Source: Topomyia yanbarensis (taxonomy: Eukaryota > Arthropoda > Insecta > Diptera > Culicidae). Taken from it: a DNA stretch of 64,000 bases. This document shows positions 1 to 10,762 of the stretch, piece after piece (position 1 is the first letter of the stretch; every line of letters starts with the position of its first letter). Where the stretch lies: positions 68,137,412 to 68,201,411 of the forward strand of contig NC_080671.1 in assembly GCF_030247195.1 (NCBI RefSeq), given 5' to 3'. The notes under the pieces are model-generated. The model did not search any database and was not told the origin of the DNA. It was given only the letters and a program-made list of their open reading frames with translations. Made by a program: the position numbers and the translations under genes.

Positions 1-215
1 TTTTAACAGCAATCAGTACTCCGCCTCCCTGCGAGTGGCTGCTGGTCAATGAGCTACGATCGCATCGAAATATTATATAATCGGACGAAATTTCTGCACT
101 GTCGATATCCGATCTTAGCCAAGTTTCAGTGAAACTGGATAGCTGCAAGCGGAGTCGGGAGATTTTAGTTCGTATACCTCTGACGTTCTGATAATATATC
201 GAAAACAAGCGGTCA
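1..215 (-). pseudogene. CR1-like non-LTR retrotransposon ORF2, N-terminal endonuclease fragment
   Basis: On the minus strand this stretch reads as the start of an APE-type endonuclease. An IYYQNVRGIRTK motif is followed by FTETWL and, near the window edge, by a TSSHSQGGGVLIAVK stretch. These match the opening strands of the EN domain in CR1-clade ORF2 proteins, which nick the target DNA for target-primed reverse transcription. The spacing between the RTK motif and TETWL is shorter than usual, so a small internal deletion is likely. The gene runs off the left edge, so the RT domain is not visible. It follows the ORF1 remnant to its right on the same strand. Clade assignment rests on motif recall only. 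Confidence 0.65.
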
Positions 216-903
216 GATGACTTGGCATTCAATGTTCTTTCCGCTGCGTTGGTAGCTCTAGGAACATTCGCGGTGCATTGACTCGAGCCACTAGAAGCGA
301 TTGACATTACAGGAAGTGAATGGTTCGAAGAGTGCGCATACTTGCCTGCAACGGAGGTTTGGAAGACCCCATCTCCGCACTCGAACACATTACCGGGATG
401 GCTGGAGGTCGCTGGCGGCAATGGTGTGACTGTGACGAGGGGATTAGGGGCTTCCATAAGGCGAGTAGATGTGCATCCCGGCGACTCGATAAACGTTGAT
501 GATGGAGGCGTCGACAATTGAGTACTGAAGAGTTGAGTAGGAGTAGAATGCGTGTAAACAGGAACGTTTTCGGCAAGAGCGGAAATCCTGAGAGCTTCTG
601 TGTGCCCCTGATGTGTGGCAGATTCGAAACGTGTTGATGTTGAACTGCTAGAAGCGACATATGTTACCGGTGGTAAATTTCTCACATTATCTGAGTACTT
701 GCCTGTGATCACGGCTTGGAAGACCCCTTCTTCACACTCATACACAGGACCGGGATGACTGTTGGTCGCTAGCAGCATGGGCTCGACTGTGACGAGGGGA
801 TAAGAGGCTTCCATAAAGCAATCAGGCATGCATCCCGGTAGTCCACACAGCGGCGTGGTTGAAAAATATCGACTAGCAGCCGAATTGCGGTTGAGCTGGT
901 TGA
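216..903 (-). repeat. ORF1-ORF2 linker of the CR1-like element with an internal duplication
   Basis: Two related blocks, about 363-480 and 720-838, lie roughly 357 bp apart in direct orientation. Both read outward from AGACCCC, share a GTGACGAGGGGAT core and end in CATCCCGG. In one minus-strand frame both give a similar Ser/Pro/Thr-rich peptide containing the motif PLVTV. This is either a duplicated stretch of the ORF1 tail or a spacer between ORF1 and ORF2. I see no complete domain here. Confidence 0.55.
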
Positions 904-1742
904 TTAAATTGAATTCATAATTCGGGGAGTTGGAGTGGACGACGGTTTCGTTTGCAGCAGCGGTGTCATTGGTTTCCTCGTTTTCAGGGGAAACTGAAAT
1001 TTTTGGGATCCGAAGTCCTCGAATTCCTGAAAAAATAATCCTTCCGGCCAAGAAGCGGGATCAAGAGCTTTACACTTGAGTGCAGTGTTGAGCCCAATTT
1101 TGAACGACACAAATGAAAGAGTTGCAATGTCCTTGTCTTTAGGAACTAGCTTCACTACTACAGGCTCATCGTCCATGCCAAGATTTGCTTTAGCCATAGT
1201 ACGAACAGCTTCTTTTGTGACGTCCGGACGAATTCGTGACAAATAAAGCCAGAACTTTTGTATATTTTCGTTATTGCAGATTGGAACAGACATGACATTA
1301 TCATTTGGTTTTTTACTACCCACATGGCTTTCTGGAACTCTTATTGCTACGTCAAAATCACGCTCACGGGGTCGTTTCAAGGCCCTCCGTTGATCAATTG
1401 TGGGCCACTGCGAGTTAGCGGGTGATGAAAAAGTCGCTAGGGGCTTCGAATTCAATTTTGTAATCTCAGAACGCAGCTCCGTTATAGCGGTAGTAAGAGA
1501 GGCTATCGGTGATTTTTCATCACCATGATTCAAAATCGTGCGAAAATGAGAATTTTCAAATAGTTCGGAGCAATTGTCACACATTCAGAAAAGACTTTTT
1601 CTGTTGGATGTAAAATAAGACTGCAGTGCACGCGTCACTCCGGAACAATTATTCATGTGAAAGAGCGCTCCGCAGTATCCACAACAAATTACAAAATCGA
1701 TACCAGTAATTACATCCGAGCACTTTGCACAGTGTTTCGCCA
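904..1742 (-). pseudogene. CR1-like retrotransposon ORF1 with PHD-type zinc finger, broken by a nonsense codon
   Basis: From an ATG at 1742 on the minus strand the reading gives a Cys/His-rich start (MAKHCAKCSDVI, then CCGYCGALFHMNNC) that continues across a TGA at 1587-1585 into MCDNC. The C-x2-C ... H-x2-C ... C-x2-C spacing fits a PHD finger. Proteins of this type usually have Trp just before the last Cys pair (WMCDNC), so the TGA looks like a TGG-to-TGA change. After the finger come about 220 residues with a region rich in Lys and Arg and a segment (FWLYLSRIRP ... VVKLVPKDKD) that resembles the small folded domain of such ORF1 proteins. It ends at a TAA at 906-904. The predicted role is RNA binding and particle formation for the retrotransposon. 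The CR1-group assignment is tentative. Confidence 0.6.
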
Positions 1743-1990
1743 TATCAATGCGCCTTTCAGTAGACTCTCAAACGTAGGTATGATGCTTCAGACGAATGGG
1801 TCGACGAGAGGGTAGTGGTTTGTTCACGCTGTTAATCACTAGCACTAAATCGATTTTCTATCGCTCCAGCGCCAGATACTTGCGCCAATACACACAACAC
1901 CGATGAAATGATCGACAAATGCCAGGACACCAGGACAGTCTGTTCAAAACCAGAACATGTCCTGGTAAACCAGGACGTATGGTCACCCTA
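1743..1990 (-). other. Probable 5' untranslated region and 5' end of the CR1-like element
   Basis: No reading frame is visible. Close to the presumed 5' boundary there are repeated CCAGGACA/TGTCCTGG words around 1921-1975, including TCCTGGTAAACCAGGA, which could fold. The boundary at about 1990 is an estimate from where recognisable element sequence gives way to ordinary AT-rich sequence. No target-site duplication can be named because the other end lies outside the window. Confidence 0.35.
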
Positions 1991-4547
1991 ATTTAACTTT
2001 CTGAACATTAATCTCGTACACAAACTGAATGCTGACCATTTTTATATGATAGAGCTCCTTTATGTACCCATTATGTCTTTCCGTCTAGAAGTTTTACAAA
2101 GATTGTCTTTTTCAGAAGGCCTCCGGCTATTTTCACCGCCTCTTATCTCTCACAATTACCTTTCAAGATGACTGAAAGCTCACACCATAATAGATGCTAG
2201 ATAAGATCAACGATAAGAGGAATCATTTTCTTTTTTGCTCCTTTCACACAGAAGCTGGTGTCATAAAAAAGCGGCCCGGGAAAATTATGACTAAAATAAA
2301 CACCGCACCATAAGGCCCGACTCACGGAAACGGTATGACAGAAAAGTTCACATCCTGCTGCTCGACGAGCAGTGAGCGAAACTGTACGAAGTCAAGTGCC
2401 AGAAGCAAATTGACGCATACGTCAGACGACAAATTTTCTCCCTAATGAAACGTCCTCATTTATAAATCGAGCCATCCAGATTGCTATCGCTAAAAACATA
2501 CCGCCCTATATCTATATGATATTTGATAGCGTACATCTCATTTTCCTCGGAAAATATGTACCTAGTTTTTTGTACGCTCATGCCTCACTGCCTCGAACTC
2601 TGAGAAAAGAAACACATGCAACCTACAAATGACATCGGAGTGCCTTATTTTTTGTCCTTTCAGTAGTTCGGCTGAATATACACAGCATAACTATATGCAT
2701 ACAGTGTTTACTCTGACAAATGGCACACGCCAAACAGAAGGTTCAATTTCGGGGGAACTAGCCTGCATTGCCGGTTCCAGTACTGTTCATCAGGCATGTG
2801 CCGCCACTGCTGCTGCGGTCGATGGTGAGCAAATAAACACTCATATGTACGTACACACATGTGGTATGATAGGAAAGACAACATTGTAATATATTAATAT
2901 GTGGGCTCGTGGAGACAATTCTATTTCAAATAGAGTACTATTTCTAAGCAATGACTGTGGTGGATCATGTTTAAATAAGTTTATGCTGGTTTGGCTGTGG
3001 TTTGATGTGAAATAAACCGTTTGCTGACTTTGAAAATTGACACTCCCCGGCAGCATTGACTCGCTAATGGTGAACTACATTAACTCCAATAAATACGTTT
3101 GATCAGTGAGTCAAACTTACCAACTTCATTACCCCCTGTCCCAAAAACTATGCTGATAGATGTTGCACCATTCGCTCAGCACGACAATTTGCGCCATCTG
3201 GTTGGGTCAAGATAAAACCACCTTCACACCGTAGATGATCGCCCCATTTACTTTAATCCGACCAAATTGTCAAAACTGCTCACCGATAGTCATGAAACGG
3301 ATCGAGCAATTTATTGGCCCAAATGCATGCATATATTGCCGCTGCTCGCCAACACCCCCGAATCAGCTGTCACAGAGCAGATTATTATTATGGCTGTAAT
3401 ATCCGGCACGTGCTGCCATTTAAAATTGGATGCGAGTGGTAAGCGTATGCATCACCAGTGCCTAGGCCGAGGCGGGTGCCTGTGTTGCACGTCCAGATAA
3501 AAGTCATTGTCCCAGTCAGCGGAAAGGATGAAGCGAGTAAGCGACCATGTTGACACCGGGACAGCCACCCCTTGAGGAAGTTGTGGGTGACGATGTACAT
3601 GTACAATTGGTGTGTTGCAACCGTTGCTGCTCTACTACCACTACTACATTGTGTTGGTTATGAAACTGGCTGCTTGCAAGTGATAGCAACTTTTTATGGA
3701 GATAATCTAGGTCGAAAATAGCACATCGTACTTTATGCATCGTTTGTAAATATAGTCCGGAAATATCATTCCACTTTTAATGAGCAAAAAAATGAACATT
3801 CCTGGTTTCGTGACAATTCTAACTGACAACTTCATTGTTTCTAGGCCACCTTAATTATATGATGTTTTATTTACAACATGAGCATTATCCACTGAAAAAG
3901 TGAGCCTTTCTATTTAGCAGCATAGCAGGAAACACATCACCCCACTTTAGAGCATCCATTGCGTGACTGGAATAAATTAAATGAGATTTCAGCTTCCGCA
4001 AGTGAGATTTTTCTGTCTTCGCTAAATCAAAATTAAACCAATCTAGATTGGCCGAAAAAATTGAGCAATCTATTTTAATTACACTCCTGCACGATGGACG
4101 AACCGAGCGATGCGAGGGTCTAACCGAGGGGCAGAGAAGCAACATCAGCTGGTCTGTGTAGGTTTGGAACGTGTCAGCATTTTACGAACCATTCCAGGCA
4201 CGTACCAACATTGTTAGTGTGCAGCAGTGGCATGAATAATTAGAACAGTACGGAGGGAGTTTTAGAGCCTCAGGACATTGAACTTGCAGTCTGCAGTTGA
4301 GCTTCAGTTTTAGTTTGTTATCTTTTAAATTGTCTATTTGCAGAGTGAAAGCACAGTTTATCCGTCTTGCTTAAAGCAGACGTGGAAAGTATTTTATGTC
4401 GTACTTTTCGCAAATTGTTCAACTTGCTAATTGTTTTGAGATTCTCAATGTCTCTGCGTTGTTTTCGACTTGCATTCGTGCTTCAAGAAACCAGTGTATT
4501 TATTGAAATTTTGAATACTGAGGATTTATACAGTAGTGGTTGTTTTC
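1991..4547. other. Gene-free stretch
   Basis: Only short, unsupported open frames occur on either strand, none with a recognisable motif or codon pattern. I see no tRNA-like fold, tandem repeat or terminal inverted repeat. A pyrimidine stretch ending TATTTGCAG at 4335-4343 would do as a splice acceptor but has no other support. Confidence 0.5.
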
Positions 4548-4560
4548 AAATAGTTCAAGA
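4367..4560 (+). other. Left part of an open frame split by the I-group element insertion
   Basis: An open frame of about 64 codons runs into the left target-site duplication. The sequence right of the element continues in the same frame from 10763 to a stop at 10937. The pre-insertion site therefore would have had an open frame of roughly 120 codons. The right part is rich in Asn and His and ends GKLIDERI. I recognise no domain. A pyrimidine-rich tract with CAG at 4341-4343 precedes the frame. This may be chance or an exon of an unknown gene. Confidence 0.2.
4548..4560. repeat. Left target-site duplication of the I-group element
   Basis: The 13 bases AAATAGTTCAAGA occur here and again at 10750-10762, immediately outside the 5' end and the poly(A) tail. 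This is the expected footprint of target-primed reverse transcription and fixes both ends of the element. Confidence 0.9.
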
Positions 4561-4893
4561 ACAGTCTCTACGCATCGCTCGATCGAGATAGAAGTGTTTT
4601 GTTTTCGGTCTGTTGGAAAAAGAACAGTGCGGTAATCCGCGTTCAAGGTTATTTTGCCATTCTCTGCCTCTTCGAGGTTTGGACTTTTATTTTCTTTTGT
4701 GCGTGTGTTAACCGTTAGGCCACATTCCTCAACCTTTTGTTCGTAAAGCGAGGATTGAACAATAACCAGCTATTTAAGCTGGACTGGTGCGTCGTGGGAA
4801 ACGAGTATACAGATAAGTGAAATCAACCTTTTTGATACATTTACGGCTTTTTCCCGTCTGCGCGGGTGCTGACCCCGTGCGTTGACGGTGTCG
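4561..4893 (+). promoter_or_regulatory. 5' UTR and presumed internal promoter of the I-group element
   Basis: The element begins ACAGTCTCTACGCATCGC directly after the left TSD and runs to the ORF1 ATG. Full-length elements of this type carry a TATA-less promoter in their own 5' UTR and transcribe from the first base. No TATA box is visible, in keeping with that. Promoter activity is inferred. Confidence 0.45.
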
Positions 4894-6207
4894 ATGGCTT
4901 CCTCCCCGGATGGCCAAATGGAGATCGAGTCGACTCCTAAGGCTCTCCCCCGACCCAAATAATATCCAGAGCTCTCGACCGGTCCCTTTGTGGTCTTCTT
5001 TCGGCCCAAAACAAAATCGCTGAATCTATTACAGATTTCAAAAGACCTGACGGAACGGTTCTCGGCTGTGATCGAAATAAAAAAGGTCCGCTCAGACAGG
5101 CTGAGGGTCGTGCTGACTAACTCAAAGCAGGCAAACGATATTGCTTGCTGCGAGCACTTTACGAAGGACTATCACGTGTATATTCCAGCTGTGAAAGTAC
5201 AGTCTGAAGGCGTTGTCACCGATGACAGTTTGACATGCGAGGATCTGCTGCAGTACGGGGTTGGCCGTTTCAGAGACCGCTTACTTCAGCCAGTGAAAAT
5301 ACTCGAGTGCAAGCGTTTGCACTCAGTAGTAGTTACGGGGGATGGTTCAAAAACGTACCCCCACTCAAACTCTTATCGGTTGACCTTCGCTGGTACCGCT
5401 TTGCCAAATTACGTCCTCTTGCACAAGGTTCGTCTGCCTGTGCGTCTGTTTGTGCCGCGGGTCATGAATTGCACAAAGTGTAAACAATTGGGTCACACAG
5501 CCACCCATTGTAGCAATAAGGCCCGCTGTGGAAAATGCGGGGAGAATCATCTAGATGATTCGTGCAGTAAGAATGCTGAGAAGTGTCCTTACTGTGCAGA
5601 GAATCTGCATGATATCTCGGCATGTCCCGCGTACAAACTACGCGGGGATAAACTAAAACGTTCCCTTGCTGGACGATCCGAACGTTCTTTTGCAGAAATG
5701 CTAAAGAAAGCTACACCACCAACCTCAACAAACATCTATGCTCACTTGCCTCCTAACGAGGGCGAGGCTGATGACCCACAAGAGGGAACATCTACTAGGG
5801 CGCCTAGAAGTTATAGGAAGAGGAGGAACATTTCCTCTCCTAAAGTTCGTTGTAAAGGCCAGAAGGTATCCCTTGACGGGACTCAGAAAGTCACATCTAT
5901 TGGAAGTGTTGCAACCAAACCGAAGCAATTAGCTCCTGGTCTCGGAGGATTAAACTCAGAGAAGGAGTTCCCAGCACTTCCCGGAACATCAAAAATCCCA
6001 AGTGTTCCTCTGTTTCAGTTCGAGAATAATCGCGGCACTGGAATTATCAAACTCTCGGACATTGTGGACTGGATAATAAAAACTTTCAATATAACTGATC
6101 CTATTAAAAGTCTGTTGTTAGCTTTTCTCCCTACAGTAAGAACATTTTTGAAGCAGTTGACTGCTAAATGGCCCCTCCTTTCAGCGATTGTATCCTTCGA
6201 TGGCTAA
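4894..6207 (+). CDS. I-group retrotransposon ORF1 (gag-like, three zinc knuckles), one in-frame stop
   Basis: The natural start is probably the ATG at 4894 (MASSPDGQ). It is in frame with the long downstream frame except for a TAA at 4960-4962, codon 23, so the present copy is nonsense-mutated unless translation restarts downstream. The full frame is 437 residues. The N-terminal half has a FVVFFRPK ... LLQISKDL segment like an RRM-type gag fold. Three knuckles lie near residues 190-245: C-x2-C-x4-H-x4-C (CTKCKQLGHTATHC), C-x2-C-x3-H-x4-C (CGKCGENHLDDSC) and C-x2-C-x4-H-x4-C (CPYCAENLHDISAC). The remainder is basic and Ser/Pro-rich. ORF1 proteins of this kind bind element RNA and form the transposition RNP. 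The stop codon overlaps the ORF2 start by 8 bp. Confidence 0.88.
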
Positions 6208-9200
6208 CTCATCGAACGAGGTCACGGATTTGATCACTGTTCTACAGTGGAATTGCAGAAGTATCATCCCGAAAATCGATTCCTTCAAAATTTTAATAAA
6301 TAATTTGAGTTGCGATGCATTTGCATTATGTGAAACTTGGTTAACTTCCGACATAGATCTCAACTTCCACGACTTTAATATTATTCGCCTGGATCGAGAC
6401 ACCCCCTATGGAGGAGTGCTTTTGGGGATCAAAAAGCGCTATTCCTTCTACAGAATTAACCTTCCCTCGATAACAGGTATTGAAGTTGTCGCTTGTCAAG
6501 TAACAACCAAAGGCAAAGATCTTTGCATAGCTTCCATATATATTCCCCCCAACACCGCGATTGGGCATCGCCGGCTACATGACATCATAGAATCCCTGCC
6601 TGCACCGCGACTAGTTTTAGGCGACTTTAACTCTCACGGTACGGAATGGGGTTGCCTTTATGATGATAACCGTTCCTCTTTAATTCACAATATTTGCGAC
6701 AACTTCAACATGACAATTCTAAACACGGGTGAAATGACACGGATTCCTCCCCCACCAGCGCGCCCAAGCGCATTAGATTTATCCCTTTGCTCGACCTCGC
6801 TAAAGTTAGAATGCGCGTGGAAGGTAATCCCTGATCCCCACGGTAGCGACCATCTGCCGATCGTAGTCTCAATCAATAACGGCTCAAGGCCATTGGAAAC
6901 AATCAATATTTCGTATGACCTCACACGAAATATCGATTGGAAGAGCTATGCTGCCGCGATATCCGACAACATCGAATCTACTCAAGAACTTCCTCCGGAG
7001 GAAGAGTACAGTTTTTTGGCTGGCTTGATTCTCGACAGCGCGAATCAAGCTCAGACTAAGCCAGTACCCGGCGCGAACATACAAAAACGTTCTCCCAATC
7101 CCTGGTGGGATAAAGAGTGCTCAGACGTGTACGCAGAGAAGGCCGCCGCGTTTAAGACCTTCCGGAACGACGGGTTACCCGCTAGTTTTCGACAGTACGT
7201 GACGTTAGACAAGCGAATGAAGAGTTTGATGAAAGCCAAAAAACGCGGTTATTGGCGCCGGTTCGTCGACGGATTAACGAGAGAAACATCGATGAGCACT
7301 CTTTGGGGAACAGCCCGACGTATGCGAAATCGAAACAGTACTAATGAGAGCGTGGAATATTCAAACCGTTGGATATTCGATTTCGCCAAGAAGGTTTGTC
7401 CGGATTCCGCCCCGGCACAGAAGATCTACCGCGCCGCGTCCCGTCACGATAACGCGAACGAAACACCTTTTTCGATGGTGGAGTTCTCACTTGGTCTCTT
7501 GTCGTGTAACAATAAAGCTCCAGGGCCAGACAGAATCAAATTCAACTTGTTGAAGAATCTGCCAGACTCTGCCAAGAGACGCTTGTTGAACTTATTTAAT
7601 AAGTTTCTTGAGGCTAACATTGTCCCACACGATTGGAGGCAAGTGAAGGTCATCGCCATCCAAAAACCAGGAAAACCAGCCTCCGACCACAATTCGTATC
7701 GACCGATCGCAATGCTATCTTGTATCCGGAAGTTGTTCGAGAAAATGATCCTATCCCGCCTCGACAGTTGGGTCGAAGCAAATGGCTTACTGTCAGATAC
7801 ACAATTTGGCTTTCGCAAAGGCAAAGGGACGAATGATTGTCTTGCGTTGCTCTCAACCGAAATTCAAATGGCCTATGCTAGTAAAGAGCAGATGGCATCA
7901 GTGTTCCTAGATATAAAGGGGGCTTTTGATTCAGTTTCTATCAACATTCTTTCAGAGAAGCTGCACCAGCATGGTCTTTCAGCGACTTTAAACAACTTTT
8001 TACTAAACTTGTTGTCGGAAAAGCACATGCATTTTTCGCATGGTGACTTATCGACATCACGATTTAGCTACATGGGCCTTCCCCAGGGCTCATGTCTAAG
8101 CCCCCTGTTATACAATTTCTACGTCAACGACATTGATGTATGTCTTGACAATTCCTGCACGTTAAGGCAACTTGCAGACGATGGCGTGGTGTCTGTTACG
8201 GGACCCAAAGCTGTCGATCTACAAGGACCATTACAGAATACCTTGGACAATTTGTCTGCATGGGCTATTAAGCTGGGTATCGAATTCTCCACGGAGAAAA
8301 CTGAGCTAGTTGTATTTTCTAGGAAGCGTGAACCAGCACAACTACAGCTTCTATTAATGGGTCAAACTATAGCTCAGGTCTTCACAGTAAAATATCTAGG
8401 GGTCTGGTTCGACTCGAAAGGTACTTGGGGATGCCATATTCGGTATCTGAAACAGAAATTCCAGCAAAGGATATACTTTCTTCGTACAATAACCGGAACG
8501 TGGTGGGGTGCCCACCCAGGAGACCTAATTAGGTTGTATCAAACAACGATACTGTCGGTACTGGAATACGGATGCTTCTGCTTTCGATCCGCCGCGAACA
8601 TACATTTCATCAAACTCGAAAGAATTCAGTATCGTTGTTTGCGTATAGCCTTAGGGTGCATGCAGTCGACCCATACGATGAGTCTCGAAGTCCTATCGGG
8701 CGTTCTCCCGCTGAAAAATCGATTTTGGGAACTCTCATATCGATTGCTCATTCGATGCGATATCTTGAACCCGTTGGTGATTGAAAATTTCGAAAGGCTT
8801 GTTGAGCTCAATTCTCAGACCCGTTTTATGTCCCTGTACTTTGACTACATGGCGCAAAATATTAATCCTTCTTCTTACAATCCCAACCGTGTGCATTTCA
8901 TAAATACTTCTGAATCTACTGTTTTCTTCGACACATCCATGAAAGATGAGATTATTGGAATTCCGGACCATATACGCCCACAAGTGGTTCCAAATATTTT
9001 TTATAATAAATTCCGAGAAGTCGACTGTTCTAAGATGTTTTATACTGACGGATCAAACCTCGAAGGGTCCACTGGCTTCGGTATTTTCAATCAAAAGTTC
9101 ACCGCCTCCTACAAACTCAGTGACCCTGCTTCAGTTTACGCCGCAGAACTAGCTGCTATTCAGTATACCCTTGGAGTCATTGACACATTACCCGCAGACC

Positions 9201-9886
9201 ATTACTTCATCGTCTCGGATAGTCTGAGTTCTATTGACGCTATTCGCTCGATGAAACATGGAAAGCACTCCTCGTATTTTTTGGGGAAAATACGGGAGCT
9301 ACTGAGTGCTTTATCTGACAAATCTTTCCAGATTACCTTGGTGTGGGTCCCTTCTCATTGCTCCATTCCGGGCAATGAGAAGGCGGACTCCTTAGCTAAG
9401 GTGGGTGCCATTGAAGGTGACGTTTTTGAAAGACCAATTTGCTTCCACGAATTTTTCAGTATTACTCATCAGAGAACCCTCGAAAGTTGGCAAACCTCGT
9501 GGAGCAATGGGGAGCTAGGAAGGTGGCTACATTCGATAGTCCCTAAGGTATCGACGAAACCTTGGTTCAAGGGGATGGATGTGGGTCGTGACTTCATTCG
9601 TGTGATGTCCCGACTCATGGCGAACCATTACACGCTGGATGCACATCTCCGACGTATTGGGCTCGTGGAGAGTGGTATCTGCGCTTGTGGCGACGGTTAT
9701 CACGATATAGAGCACATAGTCTGGGCGTGCACCGAGTACAGTTCCGCCAGGTCTCGGCTTATGGACACCCTCCGGGCCCGAGGAAGACCACCCAACGTCC
9801 CGGTTCGAGATGTGTTGGCAAGCCGCGATGTCCTCTATATGTCCCTTATATACACCTTCATAAAAATCATCAATATCCAACTTTAA
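6200..9886 (+). CDS. I-group retrotransposon ORF2 polyprotein: endonuclease, reverse transcriptase, RNase H
   Basis: Uninterrupted frame of 1228 residues. I chose ATG 6200, which overlaps the ORF1 stop (ATGGCTAA) and suggests termination-reinitiation. The endonuclease occupies about residues 10-235, with QWNCRS, CETWL, GDFNSHGTEWG and GSDHLPI. The RT runs from about 430 to 720, with YRPIAML near 498, FLDIKGAFDS near 568, GLPQGS near 625 and a LADD catalytic box (usually F/YADD) near 657, then KYLGVWFD. RNase H lies near 945-1065, with YTDGSN, YAAELAA, VSDSLSS and WVPSHCSIPGNEKAD; the D-E-D-H/D residues are all present. A CAC-x4-H-x3-H-x4-C motif closes the protein. It nicks target DNA, primes on the nick and copies the element RNA. 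No frameshift or stop is seen, so this ORF could be functional. Confidence 0.95.
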   Translation: MANSSNEVTDLITVLQWNCRSIIPKIDSFKILINNLSCDAFALCETWLTSDIDLNFHDFNIIRLDRDTPYGGVLLGIKKRYSFYRINLPSITGIEVVACQVTTKGKDLCIASIYIPPNTAIGHRRLHDIIESLPAPRLVLGDFNSHGTEWGCLYDDNRSSLIHNICDNFNMTILNTGEMTRIPPPPARPSALDLSLCSTSLKLECAWKVIPDPHGSDHLPIVVSINNGSRPLETINISYDLTRNIDWKSYAAAISDNIESTQELPPEEEYSFLAGLILDSANQAQTKPVPGANIQKRSPNPWWDKECSDVYAEKAAAFKTFRNDGLPASFRQYVTLDKRMKSLMKAKKRGYWRRFVDGLTRETSMSTLWGTARRMRNRNSTNESVEYSNRWIFDFAKKVCPDSAPAQKIYRAASRHDNANETPFSMVEFSLGLLSCNNKAPGPDRIKFNLLKNLPDSAKRRLLNLFNKFLEANIVPHDWRQVKVIAIQKPGKPASDHNSYRPIAMLSCIRKLFEKMILSRLDSWVEANGLLSDTQFGFRKGKGTNDCLALLSTEIQMAYASKEQMASVFLDIKGAFDSVSINILSEKLHQHGLSATLNNFLLNLLSEKHMHFSHGDLSTSRFSYMGLPQGSCLSPLLYNFYVNDIDVCLDNSCTLRQLADDGVVSVTGPKAVDLQGPLQNTLDNLSAWAIKLGIEFSTEKTELVVFSRKREPAQLQLLLMGQTIAQVFTVKYLGVWFDSKGTWGCHIRYLKQKFQQRIYFLRTITGTWWGAHPGDLIRLYQTTILSVLEYGCFCFRSAANIHFIKLERIQYRCLRIALGCMQSTHTMSLEVLSGVLPLKNRFWELSYRLLIRCDILNPLVIENFERLVELNSQTRFMSLYFDYMAQNINPSSYNPNRVHFINTSESTVFFDTSMKDEIIGIPDHIRPQVVPNIFYNKFREVDCSKMFYTDGSNLEGSTGFGIFNQKFTASYKLSDPASVYAAELAAIQYTLGVIDTLPADHYFIVSDSLSSIDAIRSMKHGKHSSYFLGKIRELLSALSDKSFQITLVWVPSHCSIPGNEKADSLAKVGAIEGDVFERPICFHEFFSITHQRTLESWQTSWSNGELGRWLHSIVPKVSTKPWFKGMDVGRDFIRVMSRLMANHYTLDAHLRRIGLVESGICACGDGYHDIEHIVWACTEYSSARSRLMDTLRARGRPPNVPVRDVLASRDVLYMSLIYTFIKIINIQL

Positions 9887-10749
9887 CTGCCCCTTTTTCC
9901 TTATCATTCTCAGAAGCGCTCTCTTCCACCTGTACCATACACCCACGATGGTTTGATGCGACTCCAAGGCGACACAAAACATCCCTGTCGAATGAGCCAA
10001 CAAATACGGGACCTAAAGCACGAACAGCACACGCACAACTCGAAATGTAGCCGATCAACATCTGAGCCGCACTACGAAATCGTCTGGAGAAACCCCTGCC
10101 ATCTCGAGAACGACCACCCGGCGTCCCAGTACATGATTCTTCCTGATGAAGACCACCCTGATTCTGTAATCCATCCGTTGATCTCTCGAAGTCTGAAACT
10201 GAAATAATGTTCTCCCCCTGCCATGTTTGTCCACCCTACTTCCCCTGACTCTTATACACAGAAGTAACACCCCTTCCCCCCCCCCCACCCCAATTATCTT
10301 CATGAAGCATTTAGCTCTTCTTGCCTTTTCTAGTTTTAACTATTATATTATATGATCTCGTTGAAAATGCCCAACTCTACTACCACATAAAATAACTCTA
10401 ATTAATGTCTCCGAATCTTTACAAAATTTAATCACGCCCTCTAATTATTTCTACTTTTAAGATAGTCGTAAAAATTTTCCCCCTTAGTTAAACATTATTT
10501 GCTCCAATAATCTCATTGCTAAAAATGTCAAACCATATTGCCATAAAAACTAAATGACCCCTCTAATCTTACGAAAATTATACTACCCCCTTGTGTATAT
10601 GTATAGCTATAAATTAGCCTTAGTTTAATTTCAAAAATCAATATGTAAGCCCCTAGTTTTAAGTAATTTAAAATGTAAAACAAAACAAAATTGGCACCTT
10701 TAAGCTAACGCAAACCTGCCTTATCAAATAAACGAATTGAAAAAAAAAA
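9887..10749 (+). other. 3' UTR and poly(A) tail of the I-group element
   Basis: About 860 bp without coding potential. It contains a C-run near 10269-10290 and an AATAAA signal at 10727-10732, followed by an A-run starting at 10740. The run merges with the right TSD, so its exact length cannot be set. Confidence 0.8.
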
Positions 10750-10762
10750 AAATAGTTCAAGA
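10750..10762. repeat. Right target-site duplication of the I-group element
   Basis: Second copy of AAATAGTTCAAGA, the perfect match to the 13 bases at 4548-4560. Its first A bases are shared with the poly(A) run. Confidence 0.9.

Larger units (their letters stand above)
4561..10749 (+). mobile_element. Nearly intact I-group non-LTR retrotransposon with RNase H
   Basis: The element is about 6.2 kb. It has a 5' UTR of about 333 bp, two overlapping ORFs, an 860-bp 3' region with an AATAAA signal, an A-run at 10740-10752 and a perfect 13-bp TSD. Domain order in ORF2 is APE endonuclease, reverse transcriptase, RNase H and a C-terminal Cys/His motif. ORF1 carries three zinc knuckles. This combination fits I-group clades (I, Loner and relatives); jockey-clade elements lack RNase H. 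The perfect TSD and open ORF2 point to a recent insertion. I cannot place the exact clade without a tree. Confidence 0.9.

Noticed and set aside
3885..4145. 86-residue minus-strand frame with Arg/Pro/Ser repeats
   Set aside because: No domain, no repeats on the DNA level beyond a short GATGGACGAACC-like word, and ordinary composition for chance frames.
4990..5009. GTG at 4990 as the real ORF1 start
   Set aside because: An in-frame ATG at 4894 with a gag-like beginning lies just before the TAA at 4960, so a nonsense mutation explains the picture better.
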